Shown here piece by piece: positions 23,737 through 37,543 of a stretch of 64,000 bases of DNA (the first letter of the stretch is position 1; every line of letters starts with the position of its first letter). Below the pieces are notes generated by a model. The model made no database searches and had not been told where the DNA came from. It was given only the letters and a program-made list of their open reading frames with translations. Source of the stretch: Styela clava (lineage: Eukaryota; Chordata; Ascidiacea; Stolidobranchia; Styelidae); the NCBI RefSeq assembly GCF_964204865.1, contig NC_135264.1, forward strand, positions 5,176,001 through 5,240,000, written 5' to 3'. Both the position numbers and the translations under genes were made by a program.

Positions 23737-26700
23737 ATGGGATGTGGTTCAAGCAAAGGAACGGTTTCCGTTTCGAAATCGCAGCCATACGCAGTAAGTT
23801 AAAATATATATTCGACCTAAAGTCAATTTGAAATTTAAAGAAAATTTCAAGCCTATATAGTGTGCATATATTGATTTCTTAGACTGATTTTGTAGAGCAG
23901 ATTTTTAAATGTTATTTTAAGCGAAATTACTTCATATGAATTGACCTGCTTCTAACTGACCAATATGATATTTGAGGTGATTGCATCTAAGCGTAGTACA
24001 GCAAAACTCACTTATTGAAAATTAGAATTGAGTTTCGTCATAAATTACTGAAAAATTGTTAATTTGAAGATTTTATTTATATTAAAAAATATTATTATTC
24101 ATGATATTTAGACCAATAATTCATCATTACCTCCATACAATGGAATATCAACGACTTCACATCATAAGACAAACTTGTCATCCAAGGTAACGAAAAATAG
24201 TATTTCAAAATTAGTCGATTTGCAAAATTCAAACATGTACGATATCAGTGCATATTTAGGGATCGCATTGTATTATAACTCAATTTTATGATGTCAGATG
24301 TATTCTGATGGAAGTGAATTGCCCCCACCCAGACCTCCCGACCAAACTGTAGAAGAGTTGTTGAAGGACAAAAAAGATTTGATGAAGATAATGGACCAGC
24401 ATGCAACACAGGTAGGGAATAAAATTAAATATATTCAATGATTCTATGTTTGGAATTTGATTGCATGCACTCTGCACAATTTTTGTTTCATATTGTGTAT
24501 ATTGGAAAATAAATGGAACGTCCGGGTCCGTAAGATGCTTAAACTGAAAAATCGCAAAGTTTAAATGTGTGTGATAAACAGATGAACATCATCTTTATTT
24601 GATGAATTGCCAGAAGAAAATCAGCAAACACTAAAAAATTGTCGCTACTGACTTTATAACACCATAAAAATCTCCCTTTTATACGTTAACTTGAGTTTTG
24701 CTCCTCCGAATGAATACTGGACTGATACTTTCTACTTATGGCAGTTTTAACTTTACTCTGTTATTTTTCCAGGTTTCGTTTGATAAGGCAGTCAAACAAG
24801 GTCTAAATGAGTTCACAGACGAGACATTGATACCGAAAGATACGATTACAGAACATGAAACACTGGATGTCGTTGAAAATAACAATCAAGTTTGAGTTTA
24901 AATTTTTTTTTGCGGGGGGTAATTATGTGCGAGAGGATTTCTGGACTCATTCTGGACGCCATCGTAGATTCGTTCATGTAATTGTAACACTTGGCGGTTG
25001 CGGCTTCCTCTCACCACGCTCATCGGCGTTGCGTTTCACAACTTGGCTATCAAGAGTTCTATATTATACTGTATATGGAAGTTCCTAATGATTGCTTGAG
25101 GTTCGAGTTATTGGTATGGTAGAATTTTATTGTAAATGGCGATTTGATTTGATTTTAACTAATTTAATGAACATATTAATACGCCTTACATATACAAAAT
25201 GTTATCATTTTGTTTTGCATGTTTGAAATATGTAAAGTGCTAACCTATACCACCTGTTTGCCGTTCAGCGTTTCCATGGCAATAATCTATAATATGTGTG
25301 TGTGTCAGGAGGATGATAATTGAATGAAATTTTTCACACGTCATCAAACTAAACTAACGTATAAAACCATATCACGTACGTCCTTTGAGGAGACGATAAC
25401 AGTATTTGTTATTCCGGTTAGCAAACCTTTGAAATCGATAAAAATATTCACTCGAACTACATCTGGTCCATGGCCAGTCCCAACCTCTTCTTACCTCTAA
25501 TATCAATATTCGCTCTGCGGATGAAATCATTCGAATGGCAATTGGAAACATACATCCCTATTTCAATGGATGGAATTGCGGAACTGCAATGTGAATAAAT
25601 TTCAAAATAAACAGTTTCCTTATTTTTTTACAGAGTAGCCAATTAGAAACCGACGCAATAATTGCCACGACGTCGATTGAAGACGATCAATCTGATGATG
25701 TCATAATGCAACCACCGGAAAGCACATTTGATCCCAGTAAGATTTCTTCGAAATAAGTTTCTTTTCATTTTGCGCACCTAGGAGAAAAGGAGCAAGTTAC
25801 ATAAGTATCTTCCTTTATGCATGCTTATTGTTACATCATCGTAGCCATGGTAACTTGGATGTCATTATTTCACAATGATTCAAAATTGCGAAAATATTTG
25901 ATTGCATGTGAGGTCAGACGATAAAATTACTTTCAAACTGTAGTGAGTTTGCCATTTGTTTCTACTTGTACTTGGAACTGGCGCAAAGTACAAATATAAT
26001 CAAACCAAGAGACGTAGCTCGTTTGTAGAATGTTTATTGAACGCTGTAAGATATACATAAAACGATTAACAATTATGTGCCTTACCTTGTCCTGTCTAGA
26101 CAAGTACTTATGTTGGACATTGATACGTCTTTCTAATTCATGGTTTGAAGACTCAATATTTACGCACTGTTGAATGTTATTGTATTTAGGAGTTAATGAT
26201 ATTTCAACTTTAAAGAAGTGCGTAAAGCGTGAAGCTTCAAAATTCAAACTTAGACAAAAATATTAGTCTTGATTGTCATCAATTTCAAGTCTCTTTAAAA
26301 ATTTAATGGGGTATTCTGTGATTGTAATCAATACTATGATTTTAAAATGGGTTTAAATGTTTTAAACAATGAAATCCCTATTTTCATGGAAAAGGTAGCG
26401 TTTGTAGCCTCTGCCTGCACTACATTCACAGTAATAATTAGTCCGTGTATCTTATATGTTAACAGCAGACAAGGAGGCTACGTCGTTAAACCTACCGAAT
26501 CTTGTTCTATATAATCACATTGTTGTTTTGAGAAAACTTTGTACTTGAAACAAAAAAAAATACGCTGCTATGTATTAAATTAATGAGTTTTATTTTATCC
26601 AGCATCATTGGGAAATGAAAAAGATAATGCTGACGCGGCGGAACTTTTGCTGGAAAAATACAAGCGAGATACAGAAAAGTATGTCTTTTGTTTATAATTT

Positions 26701-29700
26701 ATTGGCATGCAATGTTTTACAAACAGTGTTAACGCGTTCCTGTTCTACAAGTTAGGTTTTTCAGCTTTCCTGAAGATTCACTGCAAAGCTGAATCTATAC
26801 CGCGACAAGTTCGCGACAAATTTTAGACCGATAGTATGTAAATGCCAGGGGTTCTTTACAAAAGATATATATATGATTTTACCTGATGATAGTTTCCCCC
26901 TATAGACTGTTGTTTTTCCAATGTCTCCATTCAACAAATTCAACCATTCAAGAAGATAACCAATTCAACTCTTCGCTTGGTAATCGCTGATGAGGCGACC
27001 GCATAAACACCATTTAGGCATTACATACAAACGTTTTGCAAACAATTTTGCAAGCAATAATTCAATTTTTAGCCTAATAACAATGAAACTGTTCGAATAT
27101 CAAAATTACCAATTTCAATTCTATACAGTATTTTTAAATTATTATTTTTTTGCTGACTGCAAGATGGTGAAATAGGTAGATATAAGTTCCCGTTTCCTTA
27201 CATTTCACAATATAATTATTTTCAATCGCCCAAGATTTTATCAATAATATTTGCATATTTCAATTTTATAAGTCTGATTCAATGTCTTTTCTTCGTAAGG
27301 GCCAAAAACTTGATGATGGTTGATAAAATGAGACACAATATTACACTTCAAGACAAATTAGCCAAGAGAAAAGAAATGAAAAGAAGAGCACAGGAAGCAG
27401 CAGCGGTGTCTCATAAAGGTGAATTGAGCAACGAAGGCGCACGAGTGCAGAGACAACTTTCCGGGGAAATGGGAGATAAGAAAATGGTAATGATACGAAG
27501 TTTACTTAAATTAATTCTAAGACGAATACTGATATATTTTCACCATCAATAAAGTCATAATTTGGAAGTTAGTCGTCAGACTATTACCTACCTTGATAAT
27601 CTTTATAAAAGAAGAATATAGCCTTCAAATGTCGCAATTTTAACACAACGTTCTTAAAATATACTTACTAGTCTTTTATTTTTGCCAAAATACAGATTGA
27701 GAACACTGACTTCAATCAACAGCAAACAATAAATCAACCGTTAGATTCGTTGGTGAATGTTGCTAACAATACTGAAGACGGAGAAGTGGAAGCGGCACAA
27801 GACAAATACGATGCTGTAATGGCCGAAGCTGCACCTATGCCAACAGCACCGGAGACAAGAAAAGAAGCTATATACGGGTAAGCAGGAATTGCATTTTCAT
27901 GGATTCCTTTAGCATTCCTAAAAATAGTATATGGAATGTTCGGAATAGGTTTATGACAACGTTAAAAGCCACCCTTTACGCGGAGGAACTGGTGATAAAG
28001 TTGGCTTCACTTTACCCCAGAAAAATCTTGGTATAAATACTTTTTAAGTTAATATGGGACTCATAACAGGAGTCGTCGCCCTATTGCAACTTCTTTTGAC
28101 ATAAATGTAAAATACTATTCTATAATGAACTTTTCTTATTTAACTAAAGAGATGAAGACAACATAGAACTGTTCAAAGATTTGGAAGATTTTGCAATCAA
28201 CATGGAGCAAATATCTTCACCTGCAACAACATTTGCAATCTTAATGAACTCTTTGCTCATAAATCAATTGTCCGACTTGGAAAAGGTATTTACAAATAAA
28301 TATCAATTGATAACACGATCACCGACAACATATTTTCTACAATGTTACAAGTAAAAGCAGGTAGGGAAGGCCTTACTAATTTAAACAACATCCAAGTTAC
28401 CCACTTGCACTTACACTTAACTTATACTTTCACACCCGACTATGATTTTTGCACTATGATTCTTTGTTATATTATAAAATTTCGTGCGATGTAAGAAACA
28501 AATTTATTGGGGCACAATAGGAACGTTTGGTTTCAGTATTTCATAAAATCGCAACGGCCAAAAAAGCAAACAGATAAATAAACACACAATTAAATGAATA
28601 TTTATGAGAAGCTTGTCGTCAGCAGAAGGTAAAAAAAATATCCCATTAAAGGCTGGTTGTGTAGAATTGATCATGTGTTACACTGTTTATACGCTATATC
28701 AGAAAAAATACGACATGATATATGCTATACCATGATAATGATAACTTGTAGCCCGTGAACAATTGCTTTTATATATATGTTGCGGCCATTGCGTTCATTC
28801 ACGTTGTGCATGCCTGAGGTAGGGCTTAAATAAGGAATATGATTGCTGTGTACCTCCGGAACTTTGTTCTAGGCTAGGGTGCAGTTATAGTAAGTTTTCG
28901 CACAATTGTATTCCAATGTTGGCACCTGATTGGAAATATGTATTCCTGATTACAGGCGCATAGCATACATTTGAATCGAAATGTTGATTTGTAATCTGAC
29001 TTAATACGGCCAAATTCTTAATAAGAGTGTCTAGTTTTCTAGTGCCTGTTATGTTGTTGCTATTGTCAAATCTATTTGCCTAGCTTTGAAACACTATACA
29101 TATTTGCGCTTGTTCATATCATACGTAGGTATTAGCATGTGTTCAGCTCCTATAATATAATATTTTATGTCGGCGTTAGGTAATTAAGCATACAATTTCA
29201 TTTTATGTAGGTTCGTATCTTGTTTCATTGGATAACAAAGCAAGACCTGAACACAATCAACTTTCCTGACAACATAGATGAAGACACGCCGATGGGATTT
29301 TTATTCGCCATAAAACACGGACGAAAAACATACGCCGAATTATTCTCGCGTCTTTGCAGGTAAATTAGGATCAATTACATTTGAATATTAATGAAGATGG
29401 ATAGTGGATTAAATACTAGATACCAAATTTGGAAATGACAGAAAGATTCCTTAGAGCAGGGGTTCTCAAACTTTTGGTGTTGCGGAGCCCTTGAAAAGGT
29501 TGACTATTATTCACGGAGCCCCAAAATAAATGTTAAAATTGTTACTTTCAGATTAATATTCCTGAGCAAGTTAAAAGTACTTTACCCAATTTAAATGCTG
29601 AACCTTTTTTAATAGGGTTGATGCAAGTCATAAATAAAACTAAATTTTAAGCATAAATTATATATATATACTAAAGCTGTAAATTTGACACTTGACAAAC

Positions 29701-32700
29701 ATACTAATAAATTAGGGGTCGATCGGCATATACATGTATTGTTACACAATGACGACGTTAATTGCTTTTTTGTTCTCGTGGGGAATCATCAGTTGAATGT
29801 GAAAAATATGTTACCATATTATAGTCATCGACGATGAAATGCTAAAAATAATAATTAATAAAGAGGTAAATCCGCAACTCACATTTCTTGATTGAAAAGC
29901 AGGATTCTAAAATATTAAAACTAAAACTTAAAATGGAAGATCACACGTTTGGTTTCAGCAGACTCGCCTCAGATTGAAAACGCTTTTATAGACATTGTAA
30001 ATCACAAAATTCGGTGTTATGTTAGGTTTTCATCTTAGTAGTAACTGCGAAATCGAAACACAGTCAATTGTGCGCGCGATGTACCTTTTTTTCCCATTTT
30101 GAAACTACCGACGGAGCCGCACGCAATCAACTGTGCGCGCGATCCGCGATGTACCCTTTTTCATTCTGAAACTACCAACGGAGCCGAATGCAATAAAATA
30201 AATTTCAATTGTTCGTATTTTGCCCAGACATTGCGATTTTTTAAACGGCGATATCTTGCTTAAAAATAATCTCAAGTGCGAAAGAACGAATCAAGTTTGA
30301 CAAATTCCAAGATCGCAAAAATACGACTCCAATTTATTTATAGTTGGCAGTTTATCACGTATTTTATGTTATTTTAGAATAGTATGCTTTCATTTTAGTA
30401 ATCCTAATAGTAATCTCGAATCAAACGTGAGTAACGATTGAATATGTGGACATGGACATGGATTGAATATTTTACGCAACAGAAATCTCGTTATCCTTTT
30501 TAATCGCAAAGAATGTTGCGCGGAAATTTCCGATTCCAATTTTGAACCACCTCCCTCTTAAGAATCCTTGCTGCGCTCCTGCTTATAAATAATGTCATTT
30601 TTTAATTCCGCCTCTTTGCCATATTTCGAGGCTATACTGTTGTCATATATTATCAAAGCTGTTATTGCTTCTTTGAACAGTTACGAAATTAGTCAGTATT
30701 TTGAAAAGTAATCGAATAGCTCGCGGAGCCCCTGGGTTTCTCTCGCGGAGCCCTGGGGCTCCGTACGGAGCACTTTGAGAACCTATGCCTTAGAGCAGTG
30801 GTACCCAACCTTTCTTGTAAAATTCCACCCTTTGCGTATTTTATTTAAAACTCTTCACTCCTTCCTCCCTAAATTAAACTACTTTAGTCAACCTAAGAGA
30901 ACTTTCCTATAAAACAGGTCACCAGCAGGCCTAGGCTTATCGATTTTGAATACCATTCCTGAGTGACGCCACACACGATTACATACAATTTATTGTGATG
31001 TCATAATACCAATATGAAAATTTATAGTATGTCGTCGCGAAAGAATGAATAAATATTCGCAAAACACGGAATTTTAGTCGCCGGCGCCAATCACGCAAGT
31101 ATCTTGGAAAGTAATTCGAGTTCAAAAACAATATAAAATTACTTTTTCAAATTTAACAAATCTTGGATAAAAATAATCTTTGAATGCTTAAAAATATCCG
31201 ATAACTTTCGTAAACGCTCGTAGCAATAAATAGTTATAAAACGTGCCTATACCTCCACATGAACAGCGCAAGCGGTTGAGCGTTTTCAAGTTATTTACAA
31301 CCATCCCAATTTTCTCATGTCATTATATCCTTAACACAAAAACATATCTACATCAATCATTTTCATTAACTATATTTGACACCGGAAAATGATGAACTCA
31401 TTCAGTAACAAAATGAAATACAAATCGATCTATTTCTTTCAGCGCTGCCGGACTTCATGCCAAAGTTATCACTGGATATTTAAAAGGAGTTGGCTATTTA
31501 CCAGACTACAAATTTACTGGTGCAGGAGATCCTTTTAGGGGATCATGGAATGCAGTGTTAATAAATGGCCAATGGAGACTAATCGATACACACTGGGGAG
31601 CGAGACATGTTCTAGGTCAGAGGTTAAGTATTACCTGAAGTCGTGATGTTAAGAAACTGTCGTTCAAACTTTTCAGATCAGCCTTGATTTCGAAAGACTA
31701 GTATATTCAAAATGCTCGGACATTTGATCAATATTTGATCTAGTTCACTGTTCTTTATATTCAATCATTGCATCGTTAAAAATCTAATTTCAATCCACAC
31801 AGGAAATTGAAATAACTCTTGGTAATAAAATAAATGCTTTGTGAAAGTTTTATAGCTTTCGTTCCGAGGACATAAAGTGACACTATAACAAATATACGAA
31901 TAACACTAAGTTGTTCAGGATTTGAATATAAACCCAACCTACTAAAGAAATTTTATATTACTTTATATTATTCAATCGTAACGAGGAATATTTTTAATAC
32001 AGAGGATGACGATGTTCCCAGTGCAGAACACGAAACAATCTACAGATACGAAGAACATTATTTCTTAACTAATCCAGATCAACTTATTGTAACACACTTT
32101 CCTGATGAAGTAGAATGGCAACTATTATCAAATCCTATAACATTGGAGCAATTCCAGGTACATAACAAGAATATATATGCAGTATATAATGTAACATGGC
32201 ATGTACTGTAATATGTTGATTCATTCCAGAAATTTGAAAACAAGTAAGTTTTGTTTAAAGTTTTCATGGAACAACCCAGCTTTAAACCATGGGTGTTGCA
32301 TTCAACACCTTCACTGTTAATTAGTTTCACTCTATACAAATTTTGCGCTCTACAGGAAACAGTCAAGATATGGCCTCTCCATTACAAGCTGAAGTTACAG
32401 TTATACTCACATCTACATGGCGTTGTTCAAGCTCCACAAGATGGCGTAGTAGAAATTCGAGTAAAAACATCAGATTTTGCAAGACGAGATGCAGAATTCA
32501 AATGTGACTTCATGACGAAACAAAAGTTACGCAGTGTTGGGAAATTTAAACTTGCATGCTTCACGTTTCACTATACTGAAAAAGAATTTCAGGTAAAATA
32601 ATAGAATATACAACAGGATTTAAATAATTGCGATGTGTTGGCTTTAACGATGTTGCAGTATATCATTATTCTGTTTGAATACTCTTCATAGACTATAGAA

Positions 32701-34536
32701 AAAATATGGGGTTAATATGCTAGTGCTTGGGGAACCTATTTCATCGTGTTCCATTTTATATTACAGGTCTTTCAGGTTCATTGTCCTGCTGTTGGTGAAT
32801 ATATTTTAAAGATATTCGGGATGTCTAAAAAATTTTCTGACGAAGAAGTATTCACCAATATAGCTTTATATCAAATCAATTGTCCAAAATTGAAATCGAA
32901 AGGAAAACATACTCCGAAAGATCCGACAAATGTACTGCCATCTGAAATATCCGCTCCATTCCCCGAAGTAAATATGCCATGGGGACCACCAACAGGACCA
33001 AGAGCTCTTGCTGTATCCCCCATGTCACACGGAGGGCCAATTATAACCTGTGATAAGAATGGCGAAGCAACTTTAGTTATGCAAATACTGAGGGGAGAAA
33101 ATTTATGCTTTTTACAGCAGCTGTATGAAGCGGATGGTAGAGTTGACACAACAAAACAGGCTCTTCAAGATAATGCTGTGCATTTAACAACTATGACAAG
33201 GAGTCAACATCGAGCAGTCGTGTTTTGTATTCGCACTCCCCATTCTGGAAACTTTTCACTGAATCTTTATCTCAATACGGAATCTGAAGGAAATTTCACC
33301 GGTTTCTGCAACTACCTAGTTGTTTCACCCTCACAGTCGAAGCAAGCCGTACCATTTCCAATAGTACCAAATGGAGATCTGGGGCCAAACGCGAAAATCT
33401 GTCGTGACTTGGGAATATTTCCCAGAGCTTTTAATAAGTACGTGACGCATAACGCGGGTAAATTCCTATCAGATTTTGGTGAATCATGGATTCAAACAAA
33501 TGAAGAAAATATGGCATTAATCACATTTACCCACTCGGAACCTATGGTCTTTCTGGCTGATTTGTCCGGAACAGGTCGCTGTGCTGGCGCAGACCTCTCC
33601 AGAAACATTTTGATAGAAGATACCGGCAAAAAAGTACGAATTATCATCCACCCTCCAAAATTTGACCATGATTCTCCTGAATGCGCGTTAAAAGTGTTCG
33701 CCGCGCCTGCCACTCAAAAGACAGGTATACCTGTAGTTTACACAGCGTTTGTTCAAAACGCTAGTAAAGAACCAAAACTTCTCCCTCAATCTCCAACAAA
33801 AAGATGGGGTCCCGGAACAAACAACCTTGATGCTGAGTTTTCTGTGGTATCGATCTTGAACTCAGAACCATCTTGGACGGTAGATTGTGAAGATGACGGA
33901 AAAGATCCTACGCCGTGTCAAATGTATAAAGGTGGCAAAGATATAGTCTTCCAATTTGCACTAAAAAGGCCATTGATTTTGAAGCCTGTTTTTTCGATCA
34001 TCCAGCAGAACGGGTCATTTACTGAAGTTGGTGATGGTTTCTCACTTATATCCAAAATGGATCATTTGAGTGTTACATTATCTATCCGAATTCCGAAAGC
34101 TGGTGATTATTGTCTATCGCTTTTTGGAGGAGATTCGAGTGGTCAAAGCGTTCAACTGTTGCCTCTATACTATAGTCTCTTGTCAGCCACGGCATCGAGT
34201 GAATGCACAAGTCAGTTTCCACGTTCCTTCCCCATATGGAATTCAAGTATATCGCATCTACACAGCCCTTCAAGTAAAGATCTGCAACGTAATAATGTTA
34301 ACAAAATCAGCGTCTCAATAAGCGAACGTTTAGATACAACTTCACGGCCATATACAAAAGTTATGTTGTTAACCGATAAATCACAAGCAGTGTCACCTTC
34401 CAGAACCGATGCAAATATTAACCTCTATGAATGGGAATATGTTCCAGGCCCAGGAGAAAAGATTGTTAGCTTGGTTGTACAAAAGACAGCTCAGGACTCA
34501 TCCTTGACATATGCACTACAGTTTGACGTAATTTAA
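23737..34536 (+). CDS. KY/hillarin-type transglutaminase-like protein, probable pseudoenzyme
   Basis: My 14-exon model totals 1176 aa: 23737-23793, 24112-24186, 24298-24411, 24773-24889, 25634-25736, 26603-26678, 27300-27486, 27696-27877, 28150-28285, 29211-29359, 31443-31615, 32003-32157, 32356-32592 and 32767-34536. All junctions keep frame. The start MGCGSSKG fits N-myristoylation plus palmitoylation, so membrane anchoring is likely. Residues 20-300 are acidic and low in complexity, with a basic stretch in exon 7. The transglutaminase-like core lies at about 345-520 (VRILFHWIT, KTYAELF, GSWNAV, LIDTHWG, EHYFLTNP). The large last exon holds the KY-type C-terminal repeats. KY relatives act as cytoskeletal or cross-linking proteins. 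The usual catalytic Cys (C-x-G-Y) and His (H-x-W-N) positions are Arg387 and Gly432, while Asp447 remains. The donor after exon 4 (GTTTGA) is weak. An unseen 5' untranslated exon is possible. Confidence 0.88.
28608..28675 (+). repeat. Interspersed repeat fragment, copy B
   Basis: GAAGCTTGTC, AAAGGCTGGTTGTGTAGAAT and TGATCATG repeat the fragment at 22290-22356. It lies in intron 9 of the KY-like gene. Confidence 0.55.
29457..30787. mobile_element. hAT-like nonautonomous element in KY-like intron 10
   Basis: The ends are CAGGGGTTCTCAAAC and, on the complement, CATAGGTTCTCAAAG. The flanking 8-mers ccttagag at 29449-29456 and 30788-30795 are identical. The subterminal word GCGGAGCCC occurs near the left end and twice near the right end. 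The insertion does not disturb the surrounding exons. Confidence 0.92.
30796..30818 (+). mobile_element. Second hAT-like terminus abutting the first element
   Basis: CAGTGGTACCCAACCTTTCT begins immediately after the shared 8-mer ccttagag. It looks like the left end of another hAT-like element, but I found no matching right end in the intron. Confidence 0.45.
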
Positions 34537-37535
34537 TTCTTTTTAATTAATAAGTAGAAAGTAATTTAATTTAATTTTTAATTTTTAAGTAGAAAGATGT
34601 AGAATTTCTGAGAAATCGTTAATATTCATTTGACATGATTCTCGTGATGCCACTTTGAAATTATTTAGTGCCCTATGCCATTTGCATTTTTTTGAAACAC
34701 ATAATATATATATATATATTTACAATATATTTCATTTAATGATTGCATGTATTGCCTGATAGAATTATAGTGTGAACATCGCTCAAGATGAGTGCACTGT
34801 GTCATTTGCATTTTTCAAAGCACAAAATATATATATTTACGATATATTTCGTTTAATAATTGCGTGTAATGTCTGATAGAATTATAGTGTGGACATCGCT
34901 CAAGATAAGCTACTCAAAGTTGAAGGTGTAGTCCACTCTTCAGCCTCGATAACTTTGCGACTGAAGTGAAAGTAAACTCTTGTTCTACTTTTTTCACATG
35001 CAACCATTATTATAATTAGTTGTAGGACATCCAGAGATATAACAAAATTGTACTGCGTCGTTGCGATGTATTGGGATATACCACATAAACATGGATCAAA
35101 ACACTTAACTTCGATTTTATAGAAATTTTTCTGCATATTTCCATAGAAAATCGGCAGTGTCTCACAAGCACAAGGTATATGTGGAAATAAATGAATGCCT
35201 TCATAAATTTCTATTGCGTCGCCCTTGTGTCGTGTGCCTGTCGTAATAGACCTAAGTCATTCCAACCTCATCAAATGCAGAAAAATATAAAATGGCAAAA
35301 AAACGCAAAAATTTCAACCTTATGTCTCATGGGGAATGTGGTCACAAGATTATGGTGAGAAGTGTCATCACGGGGAGGCGGGATGCTGGTTCTGGGTTGT
35401 GCTTACTCACAGAGACATAAATTTTGGCACGACTGGCTGATGAAAGTCAAGTTAAGTTTATTTTTCCAACCAGTAAAAAAGTCAGTTACACAAAATACGA
35501 AGAACAAAACTGGTTATCGAGCAGCGCCACCAAAGGATCTAATATATATCTAATAAAAAATATCGGGAAGTTCAGTTTCGGAACTATTGTTTTTTTGTCT
35601 AAAATATAGTTTTTATTTATTGTATCAAAAATTAATAAACTAATATATTCGGGGATAGATAAATATTTGAGATTATAGTAGAAAGCCATCAGATCATAAT
35701 ATTGTCGGGGTATCCCCCATTTCAGCTGCATTGTTTGAAATCCGAAAGCAAAGTTAGTGTGCTGAAGAAAAATATCAAATTAATATGTATGTATATATAA
35801 ACAATAAACATGTACAATGTGCATGTCAGGATTTGATCCCCATATTTATGCCGGGATAGAGGAAAACAATATCCCGACCTAGCATATGTGTTACTAGCCT
35901 ACGGTATGAGAATAGTGATCTAATTATTTGTTCAAGATTCATGAGATTGATGAATAAGTGCAGCAAGTAAAAACCTGACAACGGTAACACGATCTACCGG
36001 GGATCCATGGTAACGAGGATCCGAGAGTTCACTCGTTCATTTTTTTATTGATTGATACTGACCAAAACTGAACGAGTACTGCCCTACCACAAATGGTAAA
36101 TATACTGGATTATTGATGAAAACTTTTGCTTGCTTTGACATTGGGCGGAATATTATCATTTGTATATTTAGTTTTGCAGACATGAGTAATTAAACTCGTG
36201 GAGTCGGCAAAGGGGTGCTATTTCAATGGCCTATATTTAGCCGATCAGGTCACTCGAGTTCTGGCGTTGTGGACCTCCAACCTCGCCTGTTCGCTTGGTT
36301 CAGCCTGATTTCATGGTTTCGCTTATCAGTGATTGAAAAATCATTGATGAATCCACTACATCATCACGCTTCCTGGTAGTCCACGGTGCTCTGTTTCACC
36401 CTTGATCTCAGAGCAAAAATATCGCTATGATTTGGCACAACACGGAGCCTATGTTTGGGCGATGCCTTCGTGGATGTCTCAAATCGCATACCATCGCGGT
36501 AACGTTCTGGTATAAAGAATGAAAATCATTCTCCGCGGTGTTTGCCTGGTGCACTTTTCCGGCCATGATGTGCGCCGGATGTGATCGCTAACGGCCAGGG
36601 CTACAAAGACATTCTTGCTCTGTGTGACCACAACAGCTAGAGGAGCAATAGTTAGGGGAGCAACTATCGATACATGAGGAGTTGAGCGGTGATATGGATT
36701 ATGGAATGAAATTCAAATTATCAAAATGTCGTGCTTCATTCGGATGACACGACGGTCCTGGACAGTGGAGTGATTTTATGTGGCAAGGGCGCTTTTCTCG
36801 GCCGGGATGACTTCTTTGATACCCTGGCAAGATGAGATACCGGATTGTCGGATGTAGGAATTTCTAAACAAAATTCCAATTCATATTGATAGGCTCTTCC
36901 GAGCTCATTGGTTTGGTATTTTCCTCTGCACGATCTCGAGCGTCTGTCTAATATGACCCGCTATTTGGTTTTGTCCGGAAGACCTCGGATATGTCACCGG
37001 TTGTCCATTTTATGGCTGCAGCCAAATGTCTGTCTGCCCCGAAAGTTTTCCTGCGAAGTGGACACAATTCGTGTTATCCGTGCGTTCTAAATCTTGAACC
37101 CGTAGCCTGTTCGGTTGTCCGTGATTGGCTGAGCGAGGTTGTGGCAGTTTCACTGGCCGCTCAAGCCCTGATAATATACTTTCTTAATCTTGATAATTTC
37201 TGGGACCCATATGGATGGCGCAGACAGCGCACATAGTTACTTGTAGTAATTGATTGAAAAGTGCAAGATATACAAGTTGATATAAACTACAAAAACTAAC
37301 TGACAACTCTGATCTCGCAAAATTGATTGTGGTGAATTTTAATGACTATGTCCGTAACACATATCCCAAAAACTCAAAAATATTCACAGATGGATCCAGA
37401 AGTGCACAGAGATGTGATCTGCAAAATGTTTTATACCTCATTGGAAACCTTCGTGCAAGGAAACAAACAACTCTTTGCAAATGTACAGCTATTTAAGTTG
37501 CATGATTTGGATTATGGTGGACTCTATGGCATAGA
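34537..37535. other. Noncoding region downstream of the KY-like gene
   Basis: This begins with the KY-like 3' untranslated region. The tandem duplication at 34678-34908 follows. The part from about 36200 to 37200 is visibly richer in G and C, but its reading frames are broken and I recognise no protein in either strand, so it may be an old insertion. Confidence 0.5.
34678..34908 (+). repeat. Two-unit tandem duplication with TA microsatellite
   Basis: Two units of about 110 bp, starting with CATTTGCATTTTT and ending with ACATCGCTCAAGAT, lie at about 34678-34791 and 34802-34908. Each contains a TA-rich run that differs in length. Confidence 0.85.
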
Positions 37536-37543
37536 GTCTATGG

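Noticed and set aside
32746-34536. 596-codon frame as a separate gene starting at 32746
   Set aside because: The first codons precede a clear acceptor at 32766, and upstream exons join in frame to give a KY-type protein.
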